From: Acidobacteriota bacterium
Lineage (GTDB): Bacteria > Acidobacteriota > Blastocatellia > Chloracidobacteriales > JADJPF01
Assembly: GCA_016213785.1 (NCBI GenBank)
Contig: JACQZQ010000008.1
Span: forward strand, 1 to 64,000
Length of the DNA: 64,000 bases
Direction: 5' to 3'
Shown here: piece by piece, positions 8,950 through 17,613 of the stretch
Position numbering within the stretch: position 1 is the stretch's first letter
Layout: every line of letters begins with the position of its first letter
The notes under the pieces: model-generated
What the model saw: the letters and a program-made list of their open reading frames with translations, nothing else
The model's database searches: none
What the model was told of the DNA's origin: nothing
Program-made: the position numbers and the translations under genes

Positions 8950-10299
8950 ATGTCTTTACTTGAACTACTTATTAATCAACCACAAGCTATTAGTGTTTCT
9001 GAACTAAATGCACAGATCAAAGATCTTTTAGAGAGAGAGTTTTATGATATTTTGGTAACAGGAGAAATATCAAACTTTAAGGCTCATAGTTCAGGACACT
9101 GGTATTTCACCTTAAAAGATGAGTTCTCTCAAATACGATGTGCTCTATTTCGCCAACAAAATCTTTATATTCGACCAAAACCTACAGATGGGCTAAAGGT
9201 GCGTTTAAGGGCAAGAGTTTCTCTTTATGAAAGCCGAGGAGATTATCAACTAGTTGTAAGTAGCCTTGAGTATATTGGTAAAGGTGACTTACAAAAAGCT
9301 TTTGAAGCACTTCAAGCTAAACTCTTGGCTGAAGGGCTATTTGATACAGTACATAAAAAACCTTTACCTAAATACCCTCTTTTAATAGGAATTGTAACTA
9401 GCCATACAGGTGCAGCAATACAAGATATCCTACAAGTCCTCTATAGACGCAATAAGTCTATTAATGTGGTAGTTTATTCATCAAAAGTTCAAGGAGATGG
9501 TGCAGCAGAAGAAATAGCTGAAGGGATAAATTATTTTAATACTCGCCAAGATATTGATGTATTAATTGTTGGTCGTGGAGGTGGCTCAATAGAAGATCTT
9601 TGGCCTTTTAATGAAGAAATTGTAGCTAGAGCTATTTTTGCTTCTCGTATTCCTGTTATTTCTGCTGTAGGGCATGAAATTGACTTTACCATTGCTGATT
9701 TTGTTGCAGATCATCGCGCTCCTACCCCCTCTGTAGCAGCAGAAATTGTTGCTGCTCGCCAAGATGAGCTTATTGGCCTTGTTAATTACTATCAAGAGAC
9801 CTTAACACAATCTATTGAGTATTTTCTCTTAAGAGAGAAAAATTCTTTGGCTAATCTTCGTAGTAAGCCAGGTTTTGAATATCTACCAAAACAAATAAGC
9901 CAAAGTAAAGAAAAACTTATAAACCTAACTCATAGGCTTGAAACAGCTTTTCAAACCCAATTAAAAAAGCAAAATGAACAGCTTGCACTCCTTTGCTTAC
10001 GCCTAGCAACACGTGAATTAAGAAGTACAGTCCTAGAATCAAAAAATGAAGTCCAAAAAATGGAAATGCACCTCCAACAAAGCTTTAATAAAAACCTTCA
10101 ACAAATGACAGATAAATTCCTTTATCTAGTTACTAAATTAGAATCTCTTAGCCCATTAGCTGTACTTTCAAGAGGTTATGCTCTGGTTTGGACATCAGAT
10201 AATAATTTAGTAAAACGTCCAACACAGGTTGCACCTGGTGATAAGGTTCGTGTACAACTATCTGAAGGGGAGATAATTTGTATTAGAGATTTAGAGTAA
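8950..10299 (+). CDS. xseA: Exodeoxyribonuclease VII large subunit
   Basis: Catalytic subunit of exonuclease VII, which degrades single-stranded DNA in both directions to oligonucleotides and acts in repair. The 449 residues show an N-terminal OB-fold (about 20-110), then the catalytic region with GRGGGSIEDLWPFNEE at 208-223 and GHEIDFTIADFVADHRAPTP at 241-260. A long helical region and a C-terminal segment (SRGYALVW) follow, all as in typical XseA. The usual partner xseB (small subunit) does not follow; the next gene, 18 bases on, is a methyltransferase. The small subunit must be encoded elsewhere or be absent. Confidence 0.95.
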   Translation: MSLLELLINQPQAISVSELNAQIKDLLEREFYDILVTGEISNFKAHSSGHWYFTLKDEFSQIRCALFRQQNLYIRPKPTDGLKVRLRARVSLYESRGDYQLVVSSLEYIGKGDLQKAFEALQAKLLAEGLFDTVHKKPLPKYPLLIGIVTSHTGAAIQDILQVLYRRNKSINVVVYSSKVQGDGAAEEIAEGINYFNTRQDIDVLIVGRGGGSIEDLWPFNEEIVARAIFASRIPVISAVGHEIDFTIADFVADHRAPTPSVAAEIVAARQDELIGLVNYYQETLTQSIEYFLLREKNSLANLRSKPGFEYLPKQISQSKEKLINLTHRLETAFQTQLKKQNEQLALLCLRLATRELRSTVLESKNEVQKMEMHLQQSFNKNLQQMTDKFLYLVTKLESLSPLAVLSRGYALVWTSDNNLVKRPTQVAPGDKVRVQLSEGEIICIRDLE

Positions 10300-10317
10300 A
10301 ACTTTAGAGGAAAATAT

Positions 10318-11337
10318 ATGACCATTGGTAAACAACGCCAAAAGAGTGTTACACCAGAAAATATTATGCGCATCATTTGGGCTGGCACAGAAACTATTTC
10401 TCTTAGTACCGCAGTTCATTTTGATCTTTTTACCCATATTGCTAATGGGAAAAATACTGCTCGTGAACTAGCTAGAACAACTAAATGTTCTGCTAATTCA
10501 ATAGAGCGTTTGCTAAATGTGTTAGTTGCAATGCAATTACTTAATAAAGATAATAAAATCTACTCCTTAACCCCTGAATCAGACGCATTCTTAGTACGTG
10601 ATAAAGGCTACTACTTGGGTGGTATGGTAAAGCATGGTCAAGATGTGTTGGAAGGATGGAAAAATTTACCTAAGAGTATAGAAACGGGAAAATCTTCATT
10701 TCAATTTGACTCTCAAAAACAAGGAGAAGCATTTTTTGGCGATTTAGTTAAAGCTCTATTTCCTCCAAATTTTGCTGTTTCCTCAGCAGCAGCAAGCCTT
10801 TTCAAGAAAAAGAAAAAAGAGCTTAATAAAATTCTTGATGTTGCTGCTGGTGCTGCTGCTTGGAGTCTAGGTTTTGCTAAACAATATCCTGAAGCAAACG
10901 TAACAGCCCTAGATTTTCCAGGTGTACTTAATGTTGCTCGCCAATATATAGAACAATTAGGTGCTCAATCTCAATATGATTATCTTTCAGGGGATCTTAA
11001 TACTATTTCTTTTGGCAAAAATACTTATGATCTAATTATTTTAGGTCATATTTGTCATAGCGAAGGAGAACGCCGAGCACGTAAATTAATAAAGAAATCT
11101 GCTCAAGCCCTTAAAGAAGGGGGGATTCTTTTAATAGCTGAAGTCTTTCCTAACGAAGATCTTAGCGCACCTCTTTCTGCCTTGCTCTTTTCTCTAAATA
11201 TGCTTGTCTTTACCAGTGAAGGAGATGTATTTCCTATTTCTCAATACCAAAAATGGCTAGAAGAGGCTGGTCTAAAAGACTTTGAGGTTTTAGATAAACT
11301 ACCATCACCTTTTCCTTTACTCTTAGCAACAAAGTAA
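10318..11337 (+). CDS. SAM-dependent methyltransferase with N-terminal winged helix
   Basis: A 339-residue protein with the layout of the acetylserotonin/plant-type O-methyltransferase family. A winged-helix dimerisation domain (about 15-95) precedes a Rossmann methyltransferase domain (about 130-335). The SAM motif I reads ILDVAAGAAAW at 172-182, slightly degenerate in its glycines, followed by the acidic ribose ligand in TALDFP. Motif IV is DLIILGHICH. The substrate is unknown. The start follows GAGG with a suitable spacer, and xseA lies just upstream, so it may be co-transcribed with it. Confidence 0.8.
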   Translation: MTIGKQRQKSVTPENIMRIIWAGTETISLSTAVHFDLFTHIANGKNTARELARTTKCSANSIERLLNVLVAMQLLNKDNKIYSLTPESDAFLVRDKGYYLGGMVKHGQDVLEGWKNLPKSIETGKSSFQFDSQKQGEAFFGDLVKALFPPNFAVSSAAASLFKKKKKELNKILDVAAGAAAWSLGFAKQYPEANVTALDFPGVLNVARQYIEQLGAQSQYDYLSGDLNTISFGKNTYDLIILGHICHSEGERRARKLIKKSAQALKEGGILLIAEVFPNEDLSAPLSALLFSLNMLVFTSEGDVFPISQYQKWLEEAGLKDFEVLDKLPSPFPLLLATK

Positions 11338-11377
11338 AGAAAATTTCTCTTAAGTTTTGAAGTTTTAAGGAGACTTT

Positions 11378-12175
11378 ATGAAAAAATTCTTTGCTCTACT
11401 CTTTTTATCTTTAAGCTTAAACTCTGTTATTTTTGCTCAAGAACCTACTAAAACAGATATAGAAAAACCGTCTGATAAAACTGAAAATAGAGTGGAAAAT
11501 AAAGTTGATCCTATAAAACAAGCTAAAGACCTTATGTTACTAGCACGAAAAGCTAAAAGCGAAAAATCTCTTGCTGAAATTAAAGATATTAAAATTACTA
11601 GCGAAGTAACATTAATTTTTCCTCAAGATAAATTTCAGTTAATAAATGAAACTACAGTCAAATTTCCTGATAAGACTTTAACGGTTATTAGTGGGCCTTT
11701 TGGAGAGATTAAGAATTCTTATAATGGCACTATTGCTTGGGCCACAACCCCAGGTGGTACACAAGAAATAGTGGGAGATAATGCATTAGAATTTGAAAAT
11801 GCTTTAGCTGGCGATCCTATTTCTATTCTTAGAAATTTTGACCAAGAAAATTATAAAGTTGAATTTCTTGGAGAGGGTTCTTTTGAAGGGCAAACTACTA
11901 ATAACATTAAGTTTACTACCAATAAAGGCCATGAGATAAATCTCTACCTTGATAGTAAAACTAATATGATTGTAGGTAGGGCTTTTCAGTCTAAAGCCGC
12001 AGGTGTTACTTATATGAATGAAGAGATTTATTCTAATTTCCAAAAGTTTGATGCCGTTGAAATTCCTATGAAAAGGATATTTAAGCGTAATAGTCAACTC
12101 TTTGCAGAAGTTGAGGTAAAGGAAGTTAAAATAAATTCTGGCGTAGATGATAAGATTTTTGTTAAACCTCAATAA
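11378..12175 (+). CDS. Exported protein, possible LolA-like fold
   Basis: A 265-residue secreted protein with a clear Sec signal (MKKFFALLFLSLSLNSVIFAQ, cleavage after about residue 20). A charged linker follows, then a domain of alternating strands (about 60-265). The phrases TLTVISGPFGEIKNSYNGTIAW and INLYLDSKTNMIVG resemble the domain that accompanies exported M16-like peptidases and outer-membrane lipoprotein-sorting (LolA-fold) proteins. This assignment is tentative. A good ribosome site (AAGGAG) precedes the ATG. It lies between the methyltransferase and an SDR gene, all rightward with gaps of 12-40 bases. Confidence 0.55.
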   Translation: MKKFFALLFLSLSLNSVIFAQEPTKTDIEKPSDKTENRVENKVDPIKQAKDLMLLARKAKSEKSLAEIKDIKITSEVTLIFPQDKFQLINETTVKFPDKTLTVISGPFGEIKNSYNGTIAWATTPGGTQEIVGDNALEFENALAGDPISILRNFDQENYKVEFLGEGSFEGQTTNNIKFTTNKGHEINLYLDSKTNMIVGRAFQSKAAGVTYMNEEIYSNFQKFDAVEIPMKRIFKRNSQLFAEVEVKEVKINSGVDDKIFVKPQ

Positions 12176-12187
12176 TCAACATTAGCT

Positions 12188-12928
12188 ATGGAAATATCAA
12201 ATACTGTAATAGTAATAACAGGTGGTGCCCGTATTGGGCAAGAAGTTGCTTTGTCTTTAGCTAGAGATGGAGCCAAAGGCTTTTTTCTAACCTATTTAAC
12301 CTCTCAAACTATAATGGAAGAGCTTGCTTGCCAACTAAGAGGTTTAGGTGCAAAAGTTATTGTAAAAAAAGTAAATACTACAATAGAAACAGAAGTAGAG
12401 CAGGCTGTAAAAGTCATTCTAAAAGAGTTTGGTAGAATTGATGTTTTAATTAATATGGCTTCTACCTATATTGTGCGTAAAAAAGAAACCCTTAAATTAC
12501 AAGATTGGATTGATGATTACAGCAATAATGCTACTAACACCTTTCTTTTTATGAATAAAATAGCTCCAATAATGCGCAAACAAGGCCAAGGTCGTATTAT
12601 TAATTTTGTAGATTGGACAGCAGCAAGTCGGCGTACTGAATACCAAGGCTATAGCGCTTATTATGCAGCTAAACAAGCTGTAATAGGCTTAACCGAAGCC
12701 TTTGCCCTAGAATATGCTCCAGAGATTTTAATTAATAGTATTGCTCCAGGCCCAATTATTCCTCCCCCAGATTTATCTGCTGAACTTATTACTCAAACTG
12801 CTACTAAAACTCCTCTAAAGCGTTGGGGAGGTGGTGCAGAAATTGCTAAGGCAGTAAAATTTTTTATTCGTACCAACTTTGTTACAGGTGAATGCTTACG
12901 CGTAGATGGAGGTAGACATTTAGTTTAA
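12188..12928 (+). CDS. Short-chain dehydrogenase, pteridine-reductase-like
   Basis: A 246-residue NAD(P)H-dependent SDR. The cofactor loop is TGGARIG at 11-17. The catalytic Tyr-x3-Lys is Y158-K162 (AYYAAK). Where classical SDRs have Ser, this protein has INFVDW with Asp142. That Asp is the feature of pteridine reductases (PTR1) and FolM-type dihydromonapterin reductases. NMAS at 89-92 replaces the usual NNAG, again as in that group. It may therefore reduce a pterin, although a FabG-like role on another carbonyl cannot be excluded. It starts 12 bases after the exported-protein gene. Confidence 0.75.
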   Translation: MEISNTVIVITGGARIGQEVALSLARDGAKGFFLTYLTSQTIMEELACQLRGLGAKVIVKKVNTTIETEVEQAVKVILKEFGRIDVLINMASTYIVRKKETLKLQDWIDDYSNNATNTFLFMNKIAPIMRKQGQGRIINFVDWTAASRRTEYQGYSAYYAAKQAVIGLTEAFALEYAPEILINSIAPGPIIPPPDLSAELITQTATKTPLKRWGGGAEIAKAVKFFIRTNFVTGECLRVDGGRHLV

Positions 12929-13070
12929 CCAAAGACTACCCCTCTTATTAAATCTTATTGAAGAAGTTATTTACTTTTTCCTCATCAGCAAATTTTCCTT
13001 TATCATCTTCTATAATTGCTTTTTGATTTTGTCTAATTGCCACCCATTTAATTATATTAGGTAAGAACCA

Positions 13071-14300
13071 TTAACCTTCAGGGTTATTTTTAGAAATAAA
13101 AGCTACTCTAATTAATGATTTTCCTTGAGCCTGAGCGCTTATTTTACGAACTTGTACATAGATTTTATATAAAGGTTCATCTAGGTCATAGAGCCTATAC
13201 TCTCTCGGCATAGGTAAGGAAATATGTAGAAGGTCATCAATATCAACTTGATGGCCTAAGAGAAAAGAAGCATCCATTTTTCCAAGCTGAAGAGTTTGTG
13301 AGTTTTCAACAAAATTACCAGATATAGTATTAATGCCTTGAATTTCAACAGGGTAACGAGTGCCTACTTCCCGAGACATTGTGTTTTTACCTAATAATTC
13401 AATACGTTTTTTAGGTAATTGTTCATCGTCTACATAAGGGTCAAAGGTGCTTATATGTTTTACTTCTGTAGTTAGGTTCATATTTTTTTCTCTTCTACTT
13501 GCAAGCCCATTACCCTCAAATCTAGCTAAAACAACAGTTATATTATCTTCACCACCCCGTTGTTTAGCTAGTGTAACCATATTAGTAGCTGCAACTTCAG
13601 GGGAGTAATTAATAGCATACATAACTAGTTCTTGAGCAGAGAGTTTATTTGATAAACCATCACTACATAAAAGTAGATAATCACCTTCTTCTAGATTTAT
13701 AGTTGATACAGCTACTTGGAGTGATTCAGCATTTCCAATCGCTTGTAAAATTACATTGTTACGGGCGTGTTTATGTACTTCATTTGGGTCTACTACGCCT
13801 TTAGATACTAGGACTCCGGCTAGTGTTTGGTCGGTTGTTAGTTGTTTAATACGGTTGCCTCGTATGATATAGGCACGAGAATCGCCTACTGTAGCAATAT
13901 AGGCTTTATTTTCTTCTATAACCGCTGCTGTAACGGTTGCTTTCATCCATTGTTGTTTAGGGTTTTTAATGTTTTCTGACCAAACTGTGTGGTTAGCTTG
14001 TTCAACGGCTGCTGTTAAACGATCATAAGCAGATATAGTAGTACTCATTGAAATTAAAGCGTCTTTTATTGATAAAACAGATAATTCGCTAGCAAGTTCT
14101 CCAAGTTGAGAACCTCCTACACCATCAGAAACAACTAAGAGTAAGGAATTGTCTGATACTAATTTCTCCACTCTACAACTATCAGCTAAACTTTTACCTT
14201 TTCTTAAATCTGTTAATAAAAAGCTGTCTTCATTATTAGTACGAACTACGCCAGGATCGCTAATGGCAGAAATGGATGTAATTATAGATCTAGTAGTCAT
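13071..14300 (-). CDS. PP2C-family Ser/Thr phosphatase with C-terminal PilZ-like extension
   Basis: Metal-dependent protein phosphatase (PPM/PP2C) acting in the cytoplasm. Conserved metal-site motifs appear as NEDS (about 23), VSDGVGG (about 57), ATVGDSRAY (about 136), LLLCSDGLS (about 210) and GGEDNITVV (about 249). Residues beyond about 262 are not phosphatase. After a linker, residues 310-405 have RYPVEIQG, a D-A-S motif and a strand-rich pattern that recalls PilZ c-di-GMP domains, although the RxxxR and DxSxxG spacings are each off by one. I chose ATG 14300 because GGAGAG lies five bases upstream; the ATG at 14312 has no ribosome site. No kinase gene is adjacent. Confidence 0.85.
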   Translation of the reverse strand: MTTRSIITSISAISDPGVVRTNNEDSFLLTDLRKGKSLADSCRVEKLVSDNSLLLVVSDGVGGSQLGELASELSVLSIKDALISMSTTISAYDRLTAAVEQANHTVWSENIKNPKQQWMKATVTAAVIEENKAYIATVGDSRAYIIRGNRIKQLTTDQTLAGVLVSKGVVDPNEVHKHARNNVILQAIGNAESLQVAVSTINLEEGDYLLLCSDGLSNKLSAQELVMYAINYSPEVAATNMVTLAKQRGGEDNITVVLARFEGNGLASRREKNMNLTTEVKHISTFDPYVDDEQLPKKRIELLGKNTMSREVGTRYPVEIQGINTISGNFVENSQTLQLGKMDASFLLGHQVDIDDLLHISLPMPREYRLYDLDEPLYKIYVQVRKISAQAQGKSLIRVAFISKNNPEG

Positions 14301-14401
14301 GCATCTCTCCATAGGAGCAAGTTTTGCAAAATTTATGCAAGTTACTCAATTAAAAGGTTTAATTGTTAATTAAAAAATTTTATATATTAAAAAGTTAGTA
14401 T

Positions 14402-14830
14402 TTATGATCTAGCTCGAAGACTATCATAAATATTTTGTACTAGAGAAGCAAGTAGTGTCCCAGCCATATAAAGCACAAAAATCCCTAATGAGATAATAAA
14501 AACTCCTCCTAGGAAAAAAGACAAAACAGCAAAAATAAAGGCTAAAGGCAATATTTGGAATAGACCAAATAATATAGTTAAAAATATTGAGCCTACCATT
14601 GCTAAAAAACTATATGCAATAAATTTAGAGGCAAACTGTTGAAAAGACTTTACTTCATCAATTGGCCGAACATCCATTGTGGGGGGTGAATAAATAGCGC
14701 TTGCTGGTATTAATACGTTAGAACAGCGAAGGCAAGTTTCTGTGTCTGAATCAAATTGGTCTGACATATGGCATATATCACATCTTGTAGCAGGACTCTT
14801 TTTTTTAATTACAATTTGATTACTTGACAT
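14402..14830 (-). CDS. Zinc-ribbon membrane protein, function unknown
   Basis: A 142-residue protein from ATG 14830, which has GAGG about six bases upstream; the frame is open further upstream but that part looks like untranslated leader. Two CxxC pairs in CDIC...CLRC at about residues 17-36 suggest a zinc ribbon. Two closely packed hydrophobic segments follow at about 75-130. It resembles many small bacterial proteins in which a zinc ribbon precedes a membrane domain, and no specific family is recognised. It is transcribed toward, and probably upstream of, the phosphatase gene (about 100-base gap). Confidence 0.6.
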   Translation of the reverse strand: MSSNQIVIKKKSPATRCDICHMSDQFDSDTETCLRCSNVLIPASAIYSPPTMDVRPIDEVKSFQQFASKFIAYSFLAMVGSIFLTILFGLFQILPLAFIFAVLSFFLGGVFIISLGIFVLYMAGTLLASLVQNIYDSLRARS

Positions 14831-15013
14831 CTTAACCTCAGTTCCCTTTATTTTAGGGGATATTGGATTATAATTTTTTATTCTCACTACGTCGAGAATT
14901 AACAATTGCAAGAGAAGTAAAAAATAACAAAAAATAGCACAAAACAATAGATATTTGATGCTATTTTAGCTACATAAAAAACTATATTTAATAGATTTAG
15001 GGATTTTTTTATT

Positions 15014-16396
15014 ATGAAAAAAAATATAGCTATTTTTGGTGGTAGTTTTGACCCTCCTGGACTTCATCACCGCCGTATTGCTGAAGAATTAGCCAAATAT
15101 TTTGATAAAGTCATAGTTGTTCCCTGTGGGACTAGATTAGATAAAATTACTACAGTAGACCCTGTGCATAGAGCATCTATGGTAGATGCTACTTTTCGAG
15201 GTATGAAAAATGTTGAAGTAGAACTATTTGATTTAGAAAATGCAACATTTACCCGTACCCATGAACTAGATGAGAGGTTTAGAGAACAAGGTAATATTTG
15301 GCATGTTATTGGCACAGAATGGATTTATGGCGGCAGCCAAGGAAAATCAGCCATTGAAATTTCTTGGGAAAGAGGTTTAGACGTTTGGCAAGAGCTACAA
15401 TTTGTAGTTATTACCCGTCAAGGCTTTGATTATGATTCCAAAGACCTTCCTCCAAAATATAAATTACTTAATATAAAATTTGTAGGCTCAAGTGCAAAAA
15501 TTAGAGAAGAACTCTTTCGTCATCAACCAATTAATCAATTAGTTACCTCAGAAGTTGATCACTATATAAAACGCTATGGATTATATCGCGGAAGAATTCC
15601 TAATCGAATGACCAGATATAGTTTATCTGAGCCTAAATTAAAAATAGTCTTAGACGAAAGAAATCCTAAATCAGTAGAACTAGCAGAAATTTTTCATTCA
15701 TTTGAAAATAATGAAACCCCCAACTGCATTTTGGTTATTGGTGGCGACGGGACAATGCTACATGCTATTAGACAAAATTGGAGACTTAGGCTTCCTTTCT
15801 TAGGCATTAATGCAGGCCATCTAGGTTTTTTGCTTAATGACCCTAAAGAGGTTTTAGAAGAAAAGTTTCCTCCTAAAGACTTGATTTTAAGACAAATGCC
15901 GCTTCTTTATGTTGAGACAATAACAGAAGATGGGCGCTTACAAAGCGAGTTAGCTTTTAATGATACTTGGGTAGAACGTGCTACAAGTCAAACGGCTTGG
16001 CTTGAAATTAAACTTAATGGACAGGTTAAGTTACCTAAATTAATTGCTGATGGTGTTTTAGTTGCTACAGCAGCAGGATCAACTGCTTATGCTCGTGCAA
16101 TGGGAGCAATGCCCTTACTTGCTGATACTCCAGCTTTATTATTAGTAGGCTCAAATGTATTAAATCCTTTTAATTGGAAGTCTGTCCTACTTTCTTATGA
16201 TGCTGAAATAGCAATTCGTAATCTAGATCCAACAAATCAAAAACGTCCACTAAATGCTTATGTAGACGGTCTTTCACAGGGTAGGGTTAGGTCTATGTTT
16301 ATTAGAGTGAGTAGAATTGCAGCCGCAGAAGTAGCTTTTTTTCCAAATCATGATATGGCAGAAAAAATAGCCCAAATTCAATTTCCACTAAATTAA
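15014..16396 (+). CDS. Fused NadD-like adenylyltransferase and NAD kinase
   Basis: A 460-residue two-domain protein. Residues 1-190 form a nucleotidyltransferase of the NadD type: GGSFDPPG at 9-16, VGSSAKIRE at about 157-165 in place of the usual ISSTxIR, and a final HYIKRYGLYR. Residues 205-460 are an NAD kinase: GGDGTML at 243-249, NAGHLGF at 266-272, and ADGVLVATAAGSTAY at about 345-360. Together they could carry out two successive steps, making NAD (or its acid form) and phosphorylating it to NADP. The HxGH motif of the first domain reads GLHH, so activity there is not assured. Only one start fits. Confidence 0.88.
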   Translation: MKKNIAIFGGSFDPPGLHHRRIAEELAKYFDKVIVVPCGTRLDKITTVDPVHRASMVDATFRGMKNVEVELFDLENATFTRTHELDERFREQGNIWHVIGTEWIYGGSQGKSAIEISWERGLDVWQELQFVVITRQGFDYDSKDLPPKYKLLNIKFVGSSAKIREELFRHQPINQLVTSEVDHYIKRYGLYRGRIPNRMTRYSLSEPKLKIVLDERNPKSVELAEIFHSFENNETPNCILVIGGDGTMLHAIRQNWRLRLPFLGINAGHLGFLLNDPKEVLEEKFPPKDLILRQMPLLYVETITEDGRLQSELAFNDTWVERATSQTAWLEIKLNGQVKLPKLIADGVLVATAAGSTAYARAMGAMPLLADTPALLLVGSNVLNPFNWKSVLLSYDAEIAIRNLDPTNQKRPLNAYVDGLSQGRVRSMFIRVSRIAAAEVAFFPNHDMAEKIAQIQFPLN

Positions 16397-17526
16397 TTAG
16401 GTTGACGTTGAGCCGCTAGCCGTTTAGCCATATTACGTAAAACTTCTGGTACACCTTTATCTTTCATTAAAGATTTCAAGTCTTTTAATTGTAACCGGTT
16501 AATAAAAGTCATAGAAAATGTTAAAGGGGTACGAGGGTTACAGGTTAGGTTATGCATTATAGTATAATTGCTACTCCAAGCACGATTCATAGAAATTATT
16601 CTTAAAACTTCTTCACTGATTCCTTTAATTTTAGCAAATTTTTCTATTTCAGCATCGCTAGCTTTAGGGTTTTTAACTACAGCAGTAGAAACCATCTTAT
16701 TAGAATCTCTAATTAAAATTCCTCTTACAGTGCGATCGCCTTTAAGAGCCATAAAAATACGAGTTTTAGCCGATGCTTTAGCAATAATCTGATAGACAGA
16801 AAGTTGTTCGCTATTAATAAGTTCTCCATCTTCAACCATTTCTGTAAGCAGCCTACGTAGTTCTGCTTCAGGGTCAAAACCTGCTGGGTCATTATCTTCT
16901 ACTTTAATCCCCATATCTTTTTCAAATTGGGCAAGTACATTTTGGAATTCATCTTGAGAAATATCAGCCCCTATAACCTTTGCGATTTGAGCACGGGCTT
17001 TTTGTTCTTCTGCTATACGTGCAGCACCTAATTCTTTCTCAAAGAATTCTGTTTTTACTTCTCGCGCTCGACGGTCTGCTTCAGCGTTTCGATAAGGATT
17101 GGCTAAAATAGCATCTATGATAGCAGGGTATTGTATTAAGCGTTGTTGGTTAATTGTAATAGCTTCAAGCAAAGAGCTATTAGTATTATAAGCCGCAATA
17201 TGGGCTATAGCTTCATCTGAAGTGGTTTTATTTAAGATAATAGCTTCAAGCAAAGGATAAGAAGATTTTGACCAGGCGGCTAAAAAATTAAGAAGCTCTA
17301 CTTGAGAATTAGAGTTTTGGGCAATAGGTAAAAGGGAATTAGGGTCTAAATTGCTTAAAGTTGTTTCTGCTGCTAGGCGGACATCTTCTTCTGGATCTTG
17401 GCGAAGGAAAATCAAAACTTGTAGAGATTCTTCTTGTGTTAGAGGTAGCATCCCACGAGCAGCAGCTAATCGTCCTGGTTTAGGAGCATTACCAGATTTG
17501 ATTACATTGATTATTGGGTTAGACAT
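16393..17526 (-). CDS. HEAT-like repeat protein of unknown function
   Basis: A 377-residue, almost wholly helical soluble protein. The N-terminal half has HEAT-like helix pairs (for example QDPEEDVRLAAETTLSNL). The C-terminal 130 residues repeat a pattern seen in KGDRTVRGILIRDSNKM and VVKNPKASDAEIEKFA, which is reminiscent of DUF2336-like bacterial scaffold proteins. No catalytic motif is visible. Its stop codon overlaps that of the fused NadD-NadK gene (bases 16393-16396), so the two genes are tail to tail without an intergenic terminator. Function unknown. Confidence 0.6.
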   Translation of the reverse strand: MSNPIINVIKSGNAPKPGRLAAARGMLPLTQEESLQVLIFLRQDPEEDVRLAAETTLSNLDPNSLLPIAQNSNSQVELLNFLAAWSKSSYPLLEAIILNKTTSDEAIAHIAAYNTNSSLLEAITINQQRLIQYPAIIDAILANPYRNAEADRRAREVKTEFFEKELGAARIAEEQKARAQIAKVIGADISQDEFQNVLAQFEKDMGIKVEDNDPAGFDPEAELRRLLTEMVEDGELINSEQLSVYQIIAKASAKTRIFMALKGDRTVRGILIRDSNKMVSTAVVKNPKASDAEIEKFAKIKGISEEVLRIISMNRAWSSNYTIMHNLTCNPRTPLTFSMTFINRLQLKDLKSLMKDKGVPEVLRNMAKRLAAQRQPN

Positions 17527-17557
17527 AAATTAGATATCACCTTATTAAAAACTAAAG

Positions 17558-17585
17558 CAGGGATAGAGTGATATCTCTACCCCTG
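17558..17585 (-). terminator. Terminator after secA
   Basis: An 11-bp stem with one mismatch pairs 17558-17568 with 17575-17585. Read leftward from secA, the hairpin is followed by a T-rich stretch (CTTTAGTTTTTAA), as expected for rho-independent termination of secA. Confidence 0.65.
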
Positions 17586-17613
17586 TGATTGAAGTGTTTT
17601 TAGGGTTTGGGTT

